Origin: Multifurca ochricompacta
Lineage: Eukaryota > Basidiomycota > Agaricomycetes > Russulales > Russulaceae
DNA: 22,058 nt
Assembly: GCA_022496185.1 (NCBI GenBank)
Contig: WTXG01000446.1
Coordinates: 1-22,058 of the forward strand
Direction: 5' to 3'
Shown: piece by piece, positions 1-9,080 of the stretch
Position numbering within the stretch: position 1 is the stretch's first letter
Layout of the letters: each line of letters begins with the position of its first letter
Program-made: the position numbers and the translations under genes
The notes under the pieces: generated by a model
Seen by the model: only the letters and a program-made list of their open reading frames with translations
What the model was told of the DNA's origin: nothing
Databases searched by the model: none

Positions 1-745
1 GAGAGAAGCAATATTTGGAGATGAAGGACTTTGATGCAGGGTGGGGGAGCCTGAACAGCCAGGGCAAGTGTCCTTGAGGAGCCATCCTGGGCCTTTCATG
101 CACAAGAATTGATAGTTACAGTTCTTCTTGGATCATAGGGGTTGTGGATGCAGACTTCTACACATCTGTCTAGATGATCTTCAAGGCAGCACAGGAGGAG
201 GTGGTGGAAGGGTCAGCCAAGCAGAAGGTGAAAAGGGGCATGTTCTACTACATGCACATGGATTTTGAAGGAAACATTACTGATCTGCATTGCTAAGTTT
301 TCCACACAGCCTAAGGTTTTGCTCAGACTTCTGTTTGTGCCTTCCATATGAAGCCAGTTATCTGTATTGATGTGCATGGCTGCTTCTTGAGCCAAGTCCT
401 TTCATATGACAACTACCTGTGAGCCTTGGTCCAATATGCCAGCTTCAGAGGCTATGCCATTGACTAGGATGTCTACTTCTCTGAGCAGGAGTGAGAATTT
501 GGGTGTTTGGTGTGTGGTGAGTTCTAGGACCAAAACTGATCCTTCCTGTGCTAAGTCCAGAAATTCTTCAATCCAGTTAGTCTCAATGCACCAAGTATGC
601 AGCTTCTCAACCATCTCCTTTTGAATGACAGCACTTGTGGCAAAGATGTGGGCCAGTGTTGTGAGGGCAAGTTTTCCTGTCATAAGCCAAGCAAAAAGTT
701 CTTCTATCAGTTGTTGATCCTCCATGGAAGACTGATATCAGTATT
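1..745 (-). pseudogene. E3 pol: aspartic protease region, partial
   Basis: Protease that would cleave the Gag-Pol polyprotein inside the retrotransposon particle. The minus-strand reading from 725 has a helical segment (IEELFAWLMTGKLALTTL), then a beta-rich protease core with ILDQGSQVVVI near 402-430, where the catalytic Asp sits in a D-Q-G-S context in place of the usual D-[ST]-G. This form is, to my knowledge, common in a basidiomycete gypsy lineage. The flap and second half follow: MEGTNRS, then VHVVEHAPFHLLLG at 213-250, matching the usual 'APFEVLLGRPF' block with a TGA where Arg is expected. Further left, IHNPYDPRRTVTI (about 95-160) fits the post-protease strand. One stop separates 402 and 395. 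A frameshift near 740 separates it from gag. No intact ORF. Confidence 0.72.
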
Positions 746-1420
746 GAGGGGCATTTTGTGAGATTATTGGACTGGTGTGTGGAATGGGATTGAGGGTTGG
801 AGCTGTGGTAGTTGGGGCAACAGAAGTGGTGGAGGGCTGTTTGTTGGGGCTGTAATGTTGGAGGGGGCTGGTGTGATTGGGTTTTCTAACTTTGTTGTGG
901 CTGTTGGGGTCAGTTCCTGTATTTTTGAGGCCCTGGTTTGTCTCTTTTTCTTCTCCATGGCAAATACTTGAAATATGTCCAAACCATCTTCATCACTGTC
1001 ATCCTCTGATTCCACAGGGCTATGATTGGGTTTGGTAACTTCCACAATGTGTGCTGATGTCATAGGTTGAATTCTGAAGGTCTGGATGGTTAGTGTTTAG
1101 TGAGGGGGAGCATCATGTGGAAAGGTTGTGGTGGAAGGGTTGCTATGTTGGGCCAGCCACTCATCTATACTTGGTTGAAGTCCTTGATTTGCACCATTCA
1201 ATGGGATAGGTTGTCTGTTTGGCAAGCTGAGATGGTTGTTGACTATTGAGGCCTGACCAGAATCAATATACTCTTCAGCAGTTTTGCACTGTCTAATACA
1301 ATGTCCAGCTTGAGCACAAAAGGCACATCCTTCATTGGGATCAGCACAACAATGGAAAAATATAGCTTTTGCAGCACTGAGATTTGACAGGAGGATGGAT
1401 GGAGCCATATGTGCAGATGG

Positions 1421-1547
1421 TGATTGATGGTATGAGGGGGTTGCCATAGGTGCTTGATGGTATGAGGGAGTTGCCACTGGTGCTTGATGATATGAAGGGG
1501 TTGTCACAGGTGCTTGCTGATATGAGGGGGTCGCCACAGGTGCTTGA
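1421..1547 (-). repeat. 30-bp tandem repeat in E3 gag
   Basis: A little over four units of 30 bp on the plus strand, of the form TGCTTGATGGTATGAGGGGG followed by TTGCCATAGG, encoding a 10-residue repeat (SYHQAPVATP) just before the zinc knuckle. The rightmost unit keeps TCGCC where the others read TTGCC, which suggests the other units lost a CpG. Confidence 0.85.
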
Positions 1548-1828
1548 TAAAACATGGCTTGGTGGCCAAAGTGGGGCTTGGGAAATGTTTGAATAAGGGC
1601 AGGGTATTGGTGCTGGAATCATAAGTATAGCCCAGTGTAGGTTGGATCACTAGGGGATAGGGCATGGATTTTTTTTGTGAGCTCATCAATTTCTTGGTCT
1701 TCCTGGTTGCATGAAGGTTTTTGGTGGTGAGCATCCCAATTCAAAAGTTCTGTGGCATCAGGGTAGACTTCCTGTTGTAGCCTATTGTCTCTGGATCTAT
1801 GGTTAGCAGGAATGCAGTCATGATCATT

Positions 1829-3022
1829 TGTTACGACCCCACTCTTTTCCCTGACCCTTCCTTGATGCCATACCCACTCCTGACCTCTGCCTTCTGCACA
1901 TATGACCCTTGCCTCTATAACTCTACTGCCTGATGCCTGTGGCTTGTATGCCCAGGACCCCACCCTGATGCCTGTGACATGATGCTCTCAGGACCCCTTA
2001 CCCTTGATACCTGCACCTGACTCACTGATAGTTCAGCTACTGTGCTGATGGCTGCATTCCCCTTTCCCCTGATGCTTGGCCTCTGTTTTGGCCAGCATCT
2101 GTACCCTGTCCCTGTGGCTGACATCCATAGGATCTCTGACACTGTCCCTGCCAAACCTGACTCTGAACACAAGTCAACTTTGGCTTGCATTTGCCCCTCC
2201 AGGCCACATGACCTGTAGGCACATGACCTGTCATGTGACCCTTGACCATGTGACCTCTTTGACCATGTGATCTTGGGCTTTGATCATGACCCCTTAGATC
2301 ATCTGATCCATCAATCACTTGACCCTCTTCTCTGACTCCTGTGGGACCTGTCATTTCCCCATTTGCCCCTGACCCTGGTGGGAATCCTCCCACACTGATA
2401 TGACTCCTGTGGGGCTGCCCCACATGATTATGCTTCTGATAAGGCTTATCCTTATCATGGACTATATTTAACATCTTAGCTACTATTGGATGATAAGGAC
2501 TTGATTATCTACAGTACCAGATCTCTGATACAGTACTTAAGACCCTGTAGACAGTCAGTAGAACCCCAGACTTGACATCTTGTACCTTCAGCCTAGATAT
2601 CTCTGATTTGGAAATCTACTGCATCCTTTGCCCCTTTCCACCTTTGATCTCCCTGAAGGGACCCCATTGCCAGAGGCAATGGGTGTGCACCTTTCCCTTC
2701 AAACCTGTCCCCTCCCCTTCATCCCCTTTGGCTTTAGTCTGCTTGACATGCTTTTGGCACTGCAGCTAAGCCCCATTCCTGCTTAACAGTCAGAGGGGAT
2801 TAGCTCCCTTTGACTGACTCTTCCCATCTCCCTCAGCACCTGGTTATGGTGCAGATCCATTCCATTTAGATGCTAAGAGGACCCAGTTGCAGTGTGCCAG
2901 GTCTGTCTTGTACCCAGGATTCATTGCCCTGGGAGCATAGAGCCTGCCCCTTTGACATGAGCCCTGAACAAGTCCCACAAGCCTGTGCACATTGCACCAG
3001 AAATGCCCTGCCAAGCATTACA
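1829..3022 (+). mobile_element. Solo LTR, 1194 bp, TSD TCATT
   Basis: Starts TGTTACGACC and ends GCATTACA, with inverted termini (TGTTACG against TGTAATG). It is flanked by TCATT at 1824-1828 and 3023-3027. Removing the LTR and one TCATT restores the E3 gag frame across the junction, which is strong support for both ends. No coding region of its own; translated stretches are low-complexity. Orientation is plus: a bHLH-site-like array lies upstream of a TATA-like stretch, and CAGACTTGAC (about 2567) resembles the start of R in the G1 family. It is about twice the length of the G1 LTR, so it is a related but different family. One LTR with a TSD implies LTR-LTR recombination after insertion. Confidence 0.82.
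2204..2272 (+). promoter_or_regulatory. Array of five decayed CACGTGACC-like sites in LTR U3
   Basis: Five 10-mers in 69 bp: CCACATGACC (2204), GCACATGACC (2219), TCATGTGACC (2231), CCATGTGACC (2246), CCATGTGATC (2263). All can be derived from NCACGTGACC by CpG decay on one strand or the other. CACGTG is the known core bound by bHLH factors such as fungal Cbf1/Pho4 types. That these were functional activator sites is inference. Confidence 0.4.
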
Positions 3023-4154
3023 TCATTCCTCCTCAAGTCTTGGGCATCTTGCCCAAACCACTGCTGGAGAACTGTATCAGTTTTGATGTTGTCTTCAGGA
3101 GTGGTGTCCCATTCATCTTCTGAACTGAATGCGTTGTATTGTCCACTTATGAATTTGGTGCAGGCTACTTCAAGCACATCTTCATAGTCAAATGGTTCTC
3201 CTTTGGGGTGTCAGGGGTGATCGCTAATAAGCCAATGGTATAAGCATTGTCAGTCATCTGGATGAAATCCTTTCCAGAAGGCATTGTCACACTCTTCATT
3301 GGTGAGGCAATGTGAGCTGATCAAGGGTTGGGCAAACAGTAAAAACCTTTTGTAATAAGTTCTGACATCACCTTCATCAGCCATTTGCTTTTTAGATGAT
3401 AATTTGATTAAGTCTTGAAGGTGCTGTTTGGAGTACCAATTTTTGAGGGATGCTTCAGTGTAAACCTTTTTGAGAGACTTTTTAAAGGTATCCCAGTCTT
3501 TGATACTGTAGCCGTCTAAGAACTGCCAGAGGTCGCCTTGCTCAGATGGGACATATCTGAGGACTTGTTCCACCATCTGTTTATTTGTGAGTCCAACTGC
3601 ACTCACTATATTTTCATATTCTCTGAGGAAGTTTTTGATGTGATCCCCAGGTCAGTCACCAAAGAAGGGGGCTTTATTAGATTGGGGGGCAGGCATTCCT
3701 GCAGGACCTTGAACAGGGAGTATGGATGACATGAGTGGTGCTGAGGGAGGTGCTGTAGTGTGTTGTTTAATGATTACTGGAGGCCAAACTGGAAGCAATG
3801 ATCATTGTTGAAACAAGGGTGAAGGAGGCAAGGATGGTTCAAATCCTGAAGGGGTGGAAGGGGAGTCAAGGAAGGAAGCTGGCCTTAGTAGGAATGTCAT
3901 TGTGTCAGACAGAAGGGGAAACATGGAAGTGACCAGAAGTGCTTCTGGGAGTGATGGAGTAGGAATCCTTGATGCTAGAGCAGAAGTGATTGCTGAGGTT
4001 GGAACTGTAGATGGGGTGGAGCTCAAAGTAATTGGTGATGAGAGGTTATTAATTGTGTTGAAGACTAAGGCAGAAAATAGAACAGAGTATTCAGAGGGTA
4101 TTTTTGTATTGGAGGTAGCTTGTGTCAAACAATTATGCTGCTGGTTATACTGAC

Positions 4155-4580
4155 TGTGGTTAGTAGTGGTTAGGCTAAACAAAGACAAGTGCTTCAGAGG
4201 CTACAAGAACTCTACATTATACTATACTACTGACCTAAACAAAGACAAGTCTATATACAAGGTTAGTCTAGAGGTAGTAGAGAGTAAAGTAGAAGGAACT
4301 TATGCTTCAGAGGTTAGAAGAACTCTGAAGTGTAAGAGACCAAACAGACACCCTTATATACCCATGGGGGCCAGGGGAAATGGTCTGTGCGCACTGGGAA
4401 TAAGTCCACAAGTGCCAGACAATAAACATGAGGGACAAAGGCCATTGGCCAAAGGAGAATCACATGCTATACTGTGCATTACTAAGTCCATCACTAATCA
4501 GCTGAGTAAGGTGAGAAAGAATGTAATAAAGATAACATAAAAAGTCCAATACTCCGGAATCTAATCTAATCTAATTTACA
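4155..4580 (-). repeat. Probable 5' LTR of E3
   Basis: Minus strand begins TGTAAATTAG, with a (CTAAT)4 run right at the tip (4561-4575 on plus), and probably ends near 4155 with ACCACA. It contains a TATA box and lies directly before the gag region. Inside are a 16-bp direct repeat CTAAACAAAGACAAGT (4175 and 4235) and a second repeat GCTTCAGAGG (4191 and 4304). The inner end is uncertain because no primer-binding site was recognised and the second LTR is outside the window. Confidence 0.5.
4352..4363 (-). promoter_or_regulatory. TATA box of E3 LTR
   Basis: Minus strand GGGTATATAAGG. The position inside the LTR, upstream of gag, fits the core promoter for the element RNA. Confidence 0.5.
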
Positions 4581-4819
4581 GCTGTAGCAAACCTTAGATG
4601 CCTGAAGCATCTCCAGACATGTCCTGTGTCAACAGCTTGAAATGTCAAGGGTGGTGAAACTTGATCAGGGTGAGCTGTGTTGTCAGATGATGTTGATGCT
4701 GTAGGAGAGGAGGGTCTAGATTGTTCTAAGGAGACTGCTGAAGCACTAGAGGATGTTGAAGCTTTTCTGGTAGTTCTTGTTGGCAAGATTCTAGGCAGTA
4801 TAGCATTTGGTCAGGGCAT
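4581..4819 (-). pseudogene. E4 gag, N-terminal fragment
   Basis: An ATG at 4819-4817 opens a reading M-P-stop-P-N-A-I-L-P-R, continuing as LPTRTTRKAST and a Ser-rich stretch, then DNTAHPDQVSPPLTFQAVDTG, and ends at the E3 insertion. The basic, Ser/Thr-rich N-terminus is what gypsy Gag proteins of basidiomycetes often show. The third codon is TGA where CGA (Arg) would give M-P-R, the same decay seen elsewhere. No capsid or knuckle is present because the rest lies beyond E3. Assignment rests on composition and position after an LTR, not on a diagnostic motif. Confidence 0.5.
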
Positions 4820-5023
4820 AGACAAGTTGCAGGGGCAACTCAAGAGCAAAAGAGAATTTAACTTTGCCTCACTGGGGCAGCCAATTTGTGTGGAGCCAAT
4901 CCATGGTGAGTGCAAGGCAAAGTGTTCCCTAGATGGTGAGAGAGATAGAGAAGGAAAGGAGAGAACACACCCTTTGAGCTAACTGATCAAATGCAGACAT
5001 ATCATGCATGAACTGAGATAATT

Positions 5024-5038
5024 GCTGCTTGTAGGTTC
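5024..5038 (-). other. Possible self-priming primer-binding site of E4
   Basis: Directly inside the LTR the minus strand reads GAACCTACAAGCAGC. Its CTACAAGCA is the reverse complement of TGCTTGTAG (plus 5130-5138), about 20 nt after the TATA box, where the RNA could start. A 9-nt match is weak alone and the R sequence is itself hairpin-prone. Confidence 0.35.
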
Positions 5039-5539
5039 TGTTTGACCTGTGTGAGTATGTCATCAAGAAGTTCTTTTCAGCACAAAGAAAGAGAGAGAGA
5101 GAGAGCTAGATTGTGTGTTCACTGGACTACTACAAGCATTTGTAGATACCTTTATATACTTGTGGAAAGTCCAGATTTGTCGGTGTATAGTAAGCAAGCC
5201 TTAGAGAGTGACTTGAATAAAGACCAAGTGAAAACCATGCAATAAAGATGGTGAGGTGAAGACAGTGAGGTGAAAACTTTGACAATAAAGACAGGGAGGT
5301 AACAAGAGGGTATAAAGAATGGACAGGCAGGTGGCCTGGAAAATGCATGACCTATGTACTGATAAGGGAGATATTCATCAAATGCTCACACCTTGCATTA
5401 ATTGCTTTGTAGTATAGTAAGATGGTTTTCTAAACTAAGATCAAATAAAAGTCAGGAGTTTTCTTAGTTCAGGGCTTGTAATGAAAGAGAAAATGAGTGT
5501 AACCAAGAGTGGCAACAGCTAACAGTTTCATGCTCAACA
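5039..5539 (-). repeat. 5' LTR of E4, 501 bp
   Basis: Plus-strand ends are TGTTTGACC (5039) and GCTCAACA (5539), giving TGTTGAGC...GTCAAACA on the minus strand. A TATA box (minus AGTATATAAAGG, 5151-5162) and a (GA)n run at about 5087-5104 lie inside. The 5539 edge abruptly ends the RT similarity of element A. Confidence 0.68.
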
Positions 5540-6328
5540 CCTGAGCCATCCTTACAGTAGCAAGGAGATCTTCAAAGGCTCTGTTCATGAAAGCTTGGAA
5601 TGTGGCAGGGGAGTTGCAGAGCCTGAAGAACATGACAAGGGGTTCAAAGAGACCTTGATTAGTCTTGAAGGCAGCTTTCCATTCATCACCTTCTTTGATG
5701 CAGATGTTGTTATATCCCCAACAAATATCAAACTTGGTGAAATAATGAGCATGGTGAAGTTTGTCAATGAGTTCTGGGATTAGGGGCAAGGGGGTAGGCA
5801 TTTTTTACTGTGATTTCATTCAAGGCATGGTAGTCTTGGACAGGATGTAGTTTCCCATCCTTCTTTTTCACAAAGAAGAAGGGACTAGCAATGGGGGACT
5901 TGGATTCTCTGATGTATCCCTTGGCCAGGTGGTCATTCAAGAAGATGTCTAGGGCTTTTTGTTCTTCAGGGGTGAGCTTGTAGATGCTGCAGTCTCATAC
6001 TTTGGCATCTGGTTTGAGTTCTATGGCATGGTCCCATGGTTGGTGCTGTGGTAAATGTTGAGAGGCTTTCTCTTCAAAGACAGATTTGTATGCAAGGTAT
6101 TCAGGAGGGAGTTGTTTTTCTAAGGAGGTAGGGGTCTTTACTTGATCTGCAGCAATCTGGGTGGACATGGTGGTCTTGGCACAAATATGGATGATGAATT
6201 CAGGAGGTGCTTCTTCTGGGGTTACTATAGGGTGATCTGTGATAGGGCTGCAAAGATCTCTGCTGCTGCTATGAGGGTTGGGTTCATTGCAGGATTTACT
6301 GTGAGTGTAGACAAGGTAGGATGGAAGG
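5540..6328 (-). pseudogene. Element A pol: reverse transcriptase N-terminal half
   Basis: RT of a Ty3/gypsy element, which would copy the element RNA into DNA in the particle. Minus-strand blocks in order: a degenerate lead-in from the protease linker (about 6320-6060), remnants of the pre-RT proline/acidic region, a decayed SPFFFxKKKDGKLxxxxDY-type block (about 5900-5840), [14 protein letters not shown] (about 5800-5757), [25 protein letters not shown] and [26 protein letters not shown] (to about 5590). The reading stops at the E4 LTR before the YxDD active site. Stop codons lie at expected Arg positions. The upstream half of this gene is at 21148-21322 on the other side of the solo LTR and copia. 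Confidence 0.82.
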
Positions 6329-6399
6329 TGTCATGAACTGACACCCTAGAAACCTCCTGACCCCCTAGAAATCTCTGGATGCTCCCAGAGACCCTGCAG

Positions 6400-6810
6400 T
6401 GATGAACACAGCTGAGGTTAGATAAGCACTACCTAAATGGGTAGCAAGATAATTCAGTTTGTGAAAGGTCAAAACTGTACATTAATTAGTCTTTACCTAA
6501 ATGGGTAGCAAGATAACTATGCAAGTAATGTTAGCTATACACATGGTAAAGATAATCTAAGTAAATACTCACTTCAGTTTGTGAAAGGTCAAAACTGAAG
6601 TGTACAACACAGAAATAATGTCCTCAAATACTGTAAAGAGTGTGCTGTGCTATGGTCATAAAGGATTGTATCTTTAATCATAAGTAATCATAGTAAACAA
6701 GTGGAATGTCAGTAGGTATATTACAATGTCCACTTAACTCTGTCTTGTACTGGCAACTCTGGTCACCTCTGATCTGGTCTGGCCAACTCTGATCTGTTAC
6801 CAGCTCAACA
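6400..6810 (-). repeat. 3' LTR of copia, 411 bp
   Basis: Matches the right LTR (18691-18743 plus 20344-20640). It carries about 63 extra bases after 6451: ACCTAAATGGGTAGCAAGATAA occurs twice (from about 6431 and 6495) and TTCAGTTTGTGAAAGGTCAA occurs twice (about 6452 and 6574). Differences from the other LTR are largely TG versus CA, for example GATCTGGTC here against GATCCAGTC at 20601. CTTCAGTTT...AAACTGAAG near 6573-6600 can fold into a hairpin. Confidence 0.9.
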
Positions 6811-6820
6811 TCCCCCTGTG
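6811..6820 (-). other. Polypurine tract of copia
   Basis: Minus strand CACAGGGGGA directly abuts the 3' LTR, the usual place for the plus-strand primer. Confidence 0.7.
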
Positions 6821-6821
6821 A

Positions 6822-7370
6822 TTAAGACAATCCTATTAGTCCTAATCCAGAGATGAAGTCCATAAGTTTCACTTGCACATGTGGCTTCATTAGTCCATCA
6901 GCGAGCATGTCTGCAGTGGGTGTTCTGATGAGTTCAATAAAGCCTTGCTCAACATATTCACAGATAGTGTGAAATTTGATCGGGATGTGTTTTGAGTGTC
7001 TGCCAGTCACAGGATTGAGTGCTAGGTCCACCACACCCTTGTTATCACCATGTAGGGGAATTGGGTCAGAGACTTCATAGCCTAGTTCAGAAAAGATGCT
7101 CCAGTACCATGCAGCTTGATTTGCTGCCTCAGTGAGTGCCATGTACTCAGCATGAGTGGTACTTTGGGCCACGGTCTTTTGCTTACGTGAAGTCCATGAG
7201 ATTGCTGAGTCAGCAAGGAGGAAGACATAGCCCAAGGTTGAATGAAAGTCATCAGCATTGTCTCCAAGGCTGGAGTCCAAGTAACTGATGAGACTGGTCC
7301 TGTGTGCTCCATCATAGCATAGCCATAGGTCAGCTGTACTGTTTAGATAAGCCAGTACATACTTGGCAAG
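6822..7370 (-). pseudogene. Copia RNase H domain
   Basis: Degrades the RNA strand of the RNA:DNA hybrid during reverse transcription. A reading of about 150 residues is open from 7280 to a stop at 6824-6822: first Asp in SYLDSSLGDNAD, then SRKQKTVAQSTTHAEYMALTEA (catalytic Glu in HAEYMA), PLHGDNKGVVDLALN (Asp in HGDN), and SKHIPIKFHTICEYVEQG with LIRTPTADMLADGLMKP at the end. These are the conserved copia RNase H blocks in order and at normal spacing. A frame change near 7300 separates it from the RT connection region. It ends 12 bp before the LTR, as copia pol usually does. Confidence 0.88.
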
Positions 7371-8327
7371 TCATAGATGTTGCAGGGAAGGGTTTGCTGC
7401 ATACTGCACAAGGTGTGCTACAGTGAAGGAAATGTCTGGGCAGGTCCCAATTTGCACATACAGTAGGCTCCCAATAATTTGTTGAAAGTGTGTTATTTCT
7501 GCTTGAGTTGCCTGACTGGTGTACTTTACCAAATGGACCTCAGCCCCAGCAGGAAGAGGTGTGCGGGTGGGGTTAGCATCTGCCATGCCAAAGTGTCCTA
7601 CAATCTCTGAGATGTACTGGGATTGGTTGATCTCCAAGTGCCTGGCTGATCTGTCATGGTGATCCAAACTCCAAGATAAGAGTTGATCTCCCTAGATCAG
7701 TCATTTTGTAGCACCAAGATAAGATACCTTTGATCTGGTTGACTTCATCGAGAGAGTCCCTAAGATGGTGATGTTGTTGACATAGAGGATAATAATGACT
7801 AGTCCCTCCCCTTCTTGGGATGACACATGTAAACTCCTGCATTGGAATGTGTGTGCATGAAGCCAGCTCTAACAGAACTCCATGGAATTGTAAGTTCCAT
7901 GCATGAGGCTTGTTTGAGACTGTAAATTGCCTTTTTGAGTAGGCATACCTTGTTCTCCTGACCTGATTCAACAAACCCAGTGGTTGCTCCATGTAAATTA
8001 CCTCATCCAATAGCCCATTGAGGAATGCCGACTTGACATCCATCTGATGGATCTCCCAATTCTCTAGCATGGCCAATGCTAGCAAGAGTTCAAGGACTCA
8101 AACAAGCTACTGGAGAGAATGTTTCATTAATCAATTCCCTGAATCTGAGTAAAACCCTTGCTACCAAGTGCATGTGAAAGCAACCATCGGCTTTGTGCTT
8201 GAATACCCACTTTGACTTGACAGCCTTACGGTCCCCAGTAAGTCCACTAGGGTCCACATTCCATTCTTGGCTAGTGTGTCCATCTCATATTGGCACACTT
8301 CTTGCCAGTCACCTGCAAACTCCGATT
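7371..8327 (-). pseudogene. Copia reverse transcriptase, active site YVNN
   Basis: RT of the copia polyprotein. The reading 8085-7654 shows LALAMLENWEIHQMDVKSAF with NGLLDEVIYMEQP (first catalytic Asp in QMDVKSAFLNG). In a neighbouring frame IIILYVNNITILG stands at about 7760-7795, where the family has YVDD; both Asp codons read AAC (7773-7778). Then DSLDEVNQIKGILS and KMTDLG follow. The reading 7667-7371 holds LEINQSQYISEIVGHFGM and GSLLYVQIGTCPDISFTV, the usual RT-connection blocks. Upstream, 8328-8090 is full of stops. Several frameshifts are present. With YVNN this RT could not polymerise even if the frame were intact. Confidence 0.85.
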
Positions 8328-9080
8328 TCATTGCTTCCAATATGTTAGTGGGTTGTGATAAGCAGCTGCTGCTAGCAAAGCCTGTTCACCCAGGCCCTTG
8401 ATCATCCAACTTGGCATTGTCTTCACTGAAGTACATGGATTTCTGTGAGGGTTCTCTCTCAGTCTCCTGGGGGCATACCTGTGAAGCAGGGTCACTGGTC
8501 GCTGAACCCAGAAAGTCTGGTTTTGTGGTGCACAGGGTGGAGGTTCTTGAAGTGCAGCATGAGAAGGCAGGGTGACAGGAATGGAAACATGTGTGCATTG
8601 TGTAGCATCAGGGGAAGGTGTCCTTGGCAGATGGACCTCCCCTAGTCCCTGTGTAGAGACTGTCATAGGAAATGAAGCTGCCAGGGGCCCCTCAAGGGCC
8701 ATGGGGTTCTCAGAACTAGTGGACAGCTCACCACTATCCTGAAATGGAAAGGAATGCTCATCAAAAATCACATTGTGAGACATGATGACTGCTTGGGTAC
8801 TCTTATTCCATAACCGGTAACCCTTTGAACCTGGTTCATACCTGACAAATGTAGCCTCAATCAATCTCAGATCAAGCTTCCTGTGTTTGTCCTTGGGCAC
8901 ATGTACATATGCCTTGCATCTGAAGACCCAGAAGTATGAAATGTCTGGAGTGTGACCAGCACTCCAGAGCTCATGTGGTGTGCACCAACCTATTGTGGGT
9001 GGGAGTCCTGTTGTAAGTATGCATGGCAGTATCCACTGCCAACTCCCAGAAGCTGAGTGACAATCTGGCACCTGTAACAT
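8328..9080 (-). pseudogene. Copia integrase C-terminal region and linker to RT
   Basis: A 250-residue reading. It opens in a shifted frame of the integrase end and moves into the family frame at about THPHELW-like residues: TPHELWSAGHTPDISYFWVFRC, then KAYVHVPKDKHRKLDLRLIEATFV, and YEPGSKGYRLWNKSTQAVIMSHNVIFDE. This is the SH3-like fold that follows the integrase core in copia Pol. After that comes a Pro/Ser-rich linker (TPSPDATQCTHVSIPVTLPS) leading to the RT. Arg is expected at FWVFRC and similar CpG-prone positions. Function follows the family; no catalytic residues lie here. Confidence 0.8.

Larger units (their letters stand above)
746..4130 (-). pseudogene. E3 gag (capsid, CCHC knuckle), split by a solo LTR
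   Basis: Structural Gag that forms the particle and binds RNA. Order on the minus strand: a Ser/Thr/Pro-rich N-terminal region (about 4130-3700); a capsid domain at 3660-3180 with VLRYVPSEQGDLWQFLDGY, then WYSKQHLQDLIKL, then AFWKGFHPDD; a break at 3022/1829 caused by the inserted LTR; then EIDELTKKIHALSP (about 1640), a 10-residue tandem repeat, the zinc knuckle CAFCAQAGHCIRQC (about 1290-1330, C-x2-C-x4-H-x4-C), and an acidic tail SPVESEDDSDEDG. Joining across the LTR with one TCATT copy keeps the frame, so the LTR explains the break. In-frame stops after FFGD, GFHPDD and ISDHP stand where Arg is expected, fitting CGA to TGA decay. The start codon was not identified. Confidence 0.75.
1..4580 (-). 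mobile_element. Ty3/gypsy element E3 (5' part: LTR, gag, protease), runs off left edge
   Basis: A minus-strand LTR retrotransposon. Reading leftwards there is an LTR-like block with a TATA box (about 4155-4580), a long Ser/Thr/Pro-rich Gag with a capsid domain and one CCHC knuckle, then a retroviral-type aspartic protease that leaves the window at base 1. RT, RNase H, integrase and the second LTR would lie to the left. The element starts inside the gag of another gypsy element (E4), so it inserted later than E4. Its gag is interrupted by a solo LTR at 1829-3022. Boundary at 4580 is inferred from the TG...CA style end (minus strand TGTAAATTAG) and from the abrupt loss of E4 gag similarity; the far TSD cannot be seen. 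Confidence 0.75.
4581..5539 (-). mobile_element. Ty3/gypsy element E4, 5' fragment
   Basis: A minus-strand element seen only as its 5' LTR (5039-5539), leader and first part of gag; E3 interrupts it at 4580. It is inserted in the RT region of element A immediately before the expected YxDD box. The adjacent bases CCTGA (5540-5544) are the likely TSD; the other copy is outside the window. Confidence 0.7.

Noticed and set aside
1421..1547. CRISPR array
   Set aside because: The units are contiguous without spacers and encode a 10-residue protein repeat in gag.
2037..2474. 145-residue open frame on the minus strand
   Set aside because: It lies wholly in the solo LTR, has low-complexity Gly/His/Gln-rich content from short DNA repeats and no recognisable domain.
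4557..4576. Telomere-like (CTAAT)n repeat
   Set aside because: Four units only, not the fungal telomere motif (TTAGGG), and it forms the tip of an LTR.
5087..5104. (GA)n run as a regulatory element
   Set aside because: Ordinary microsatellite within an LTR; no further support.
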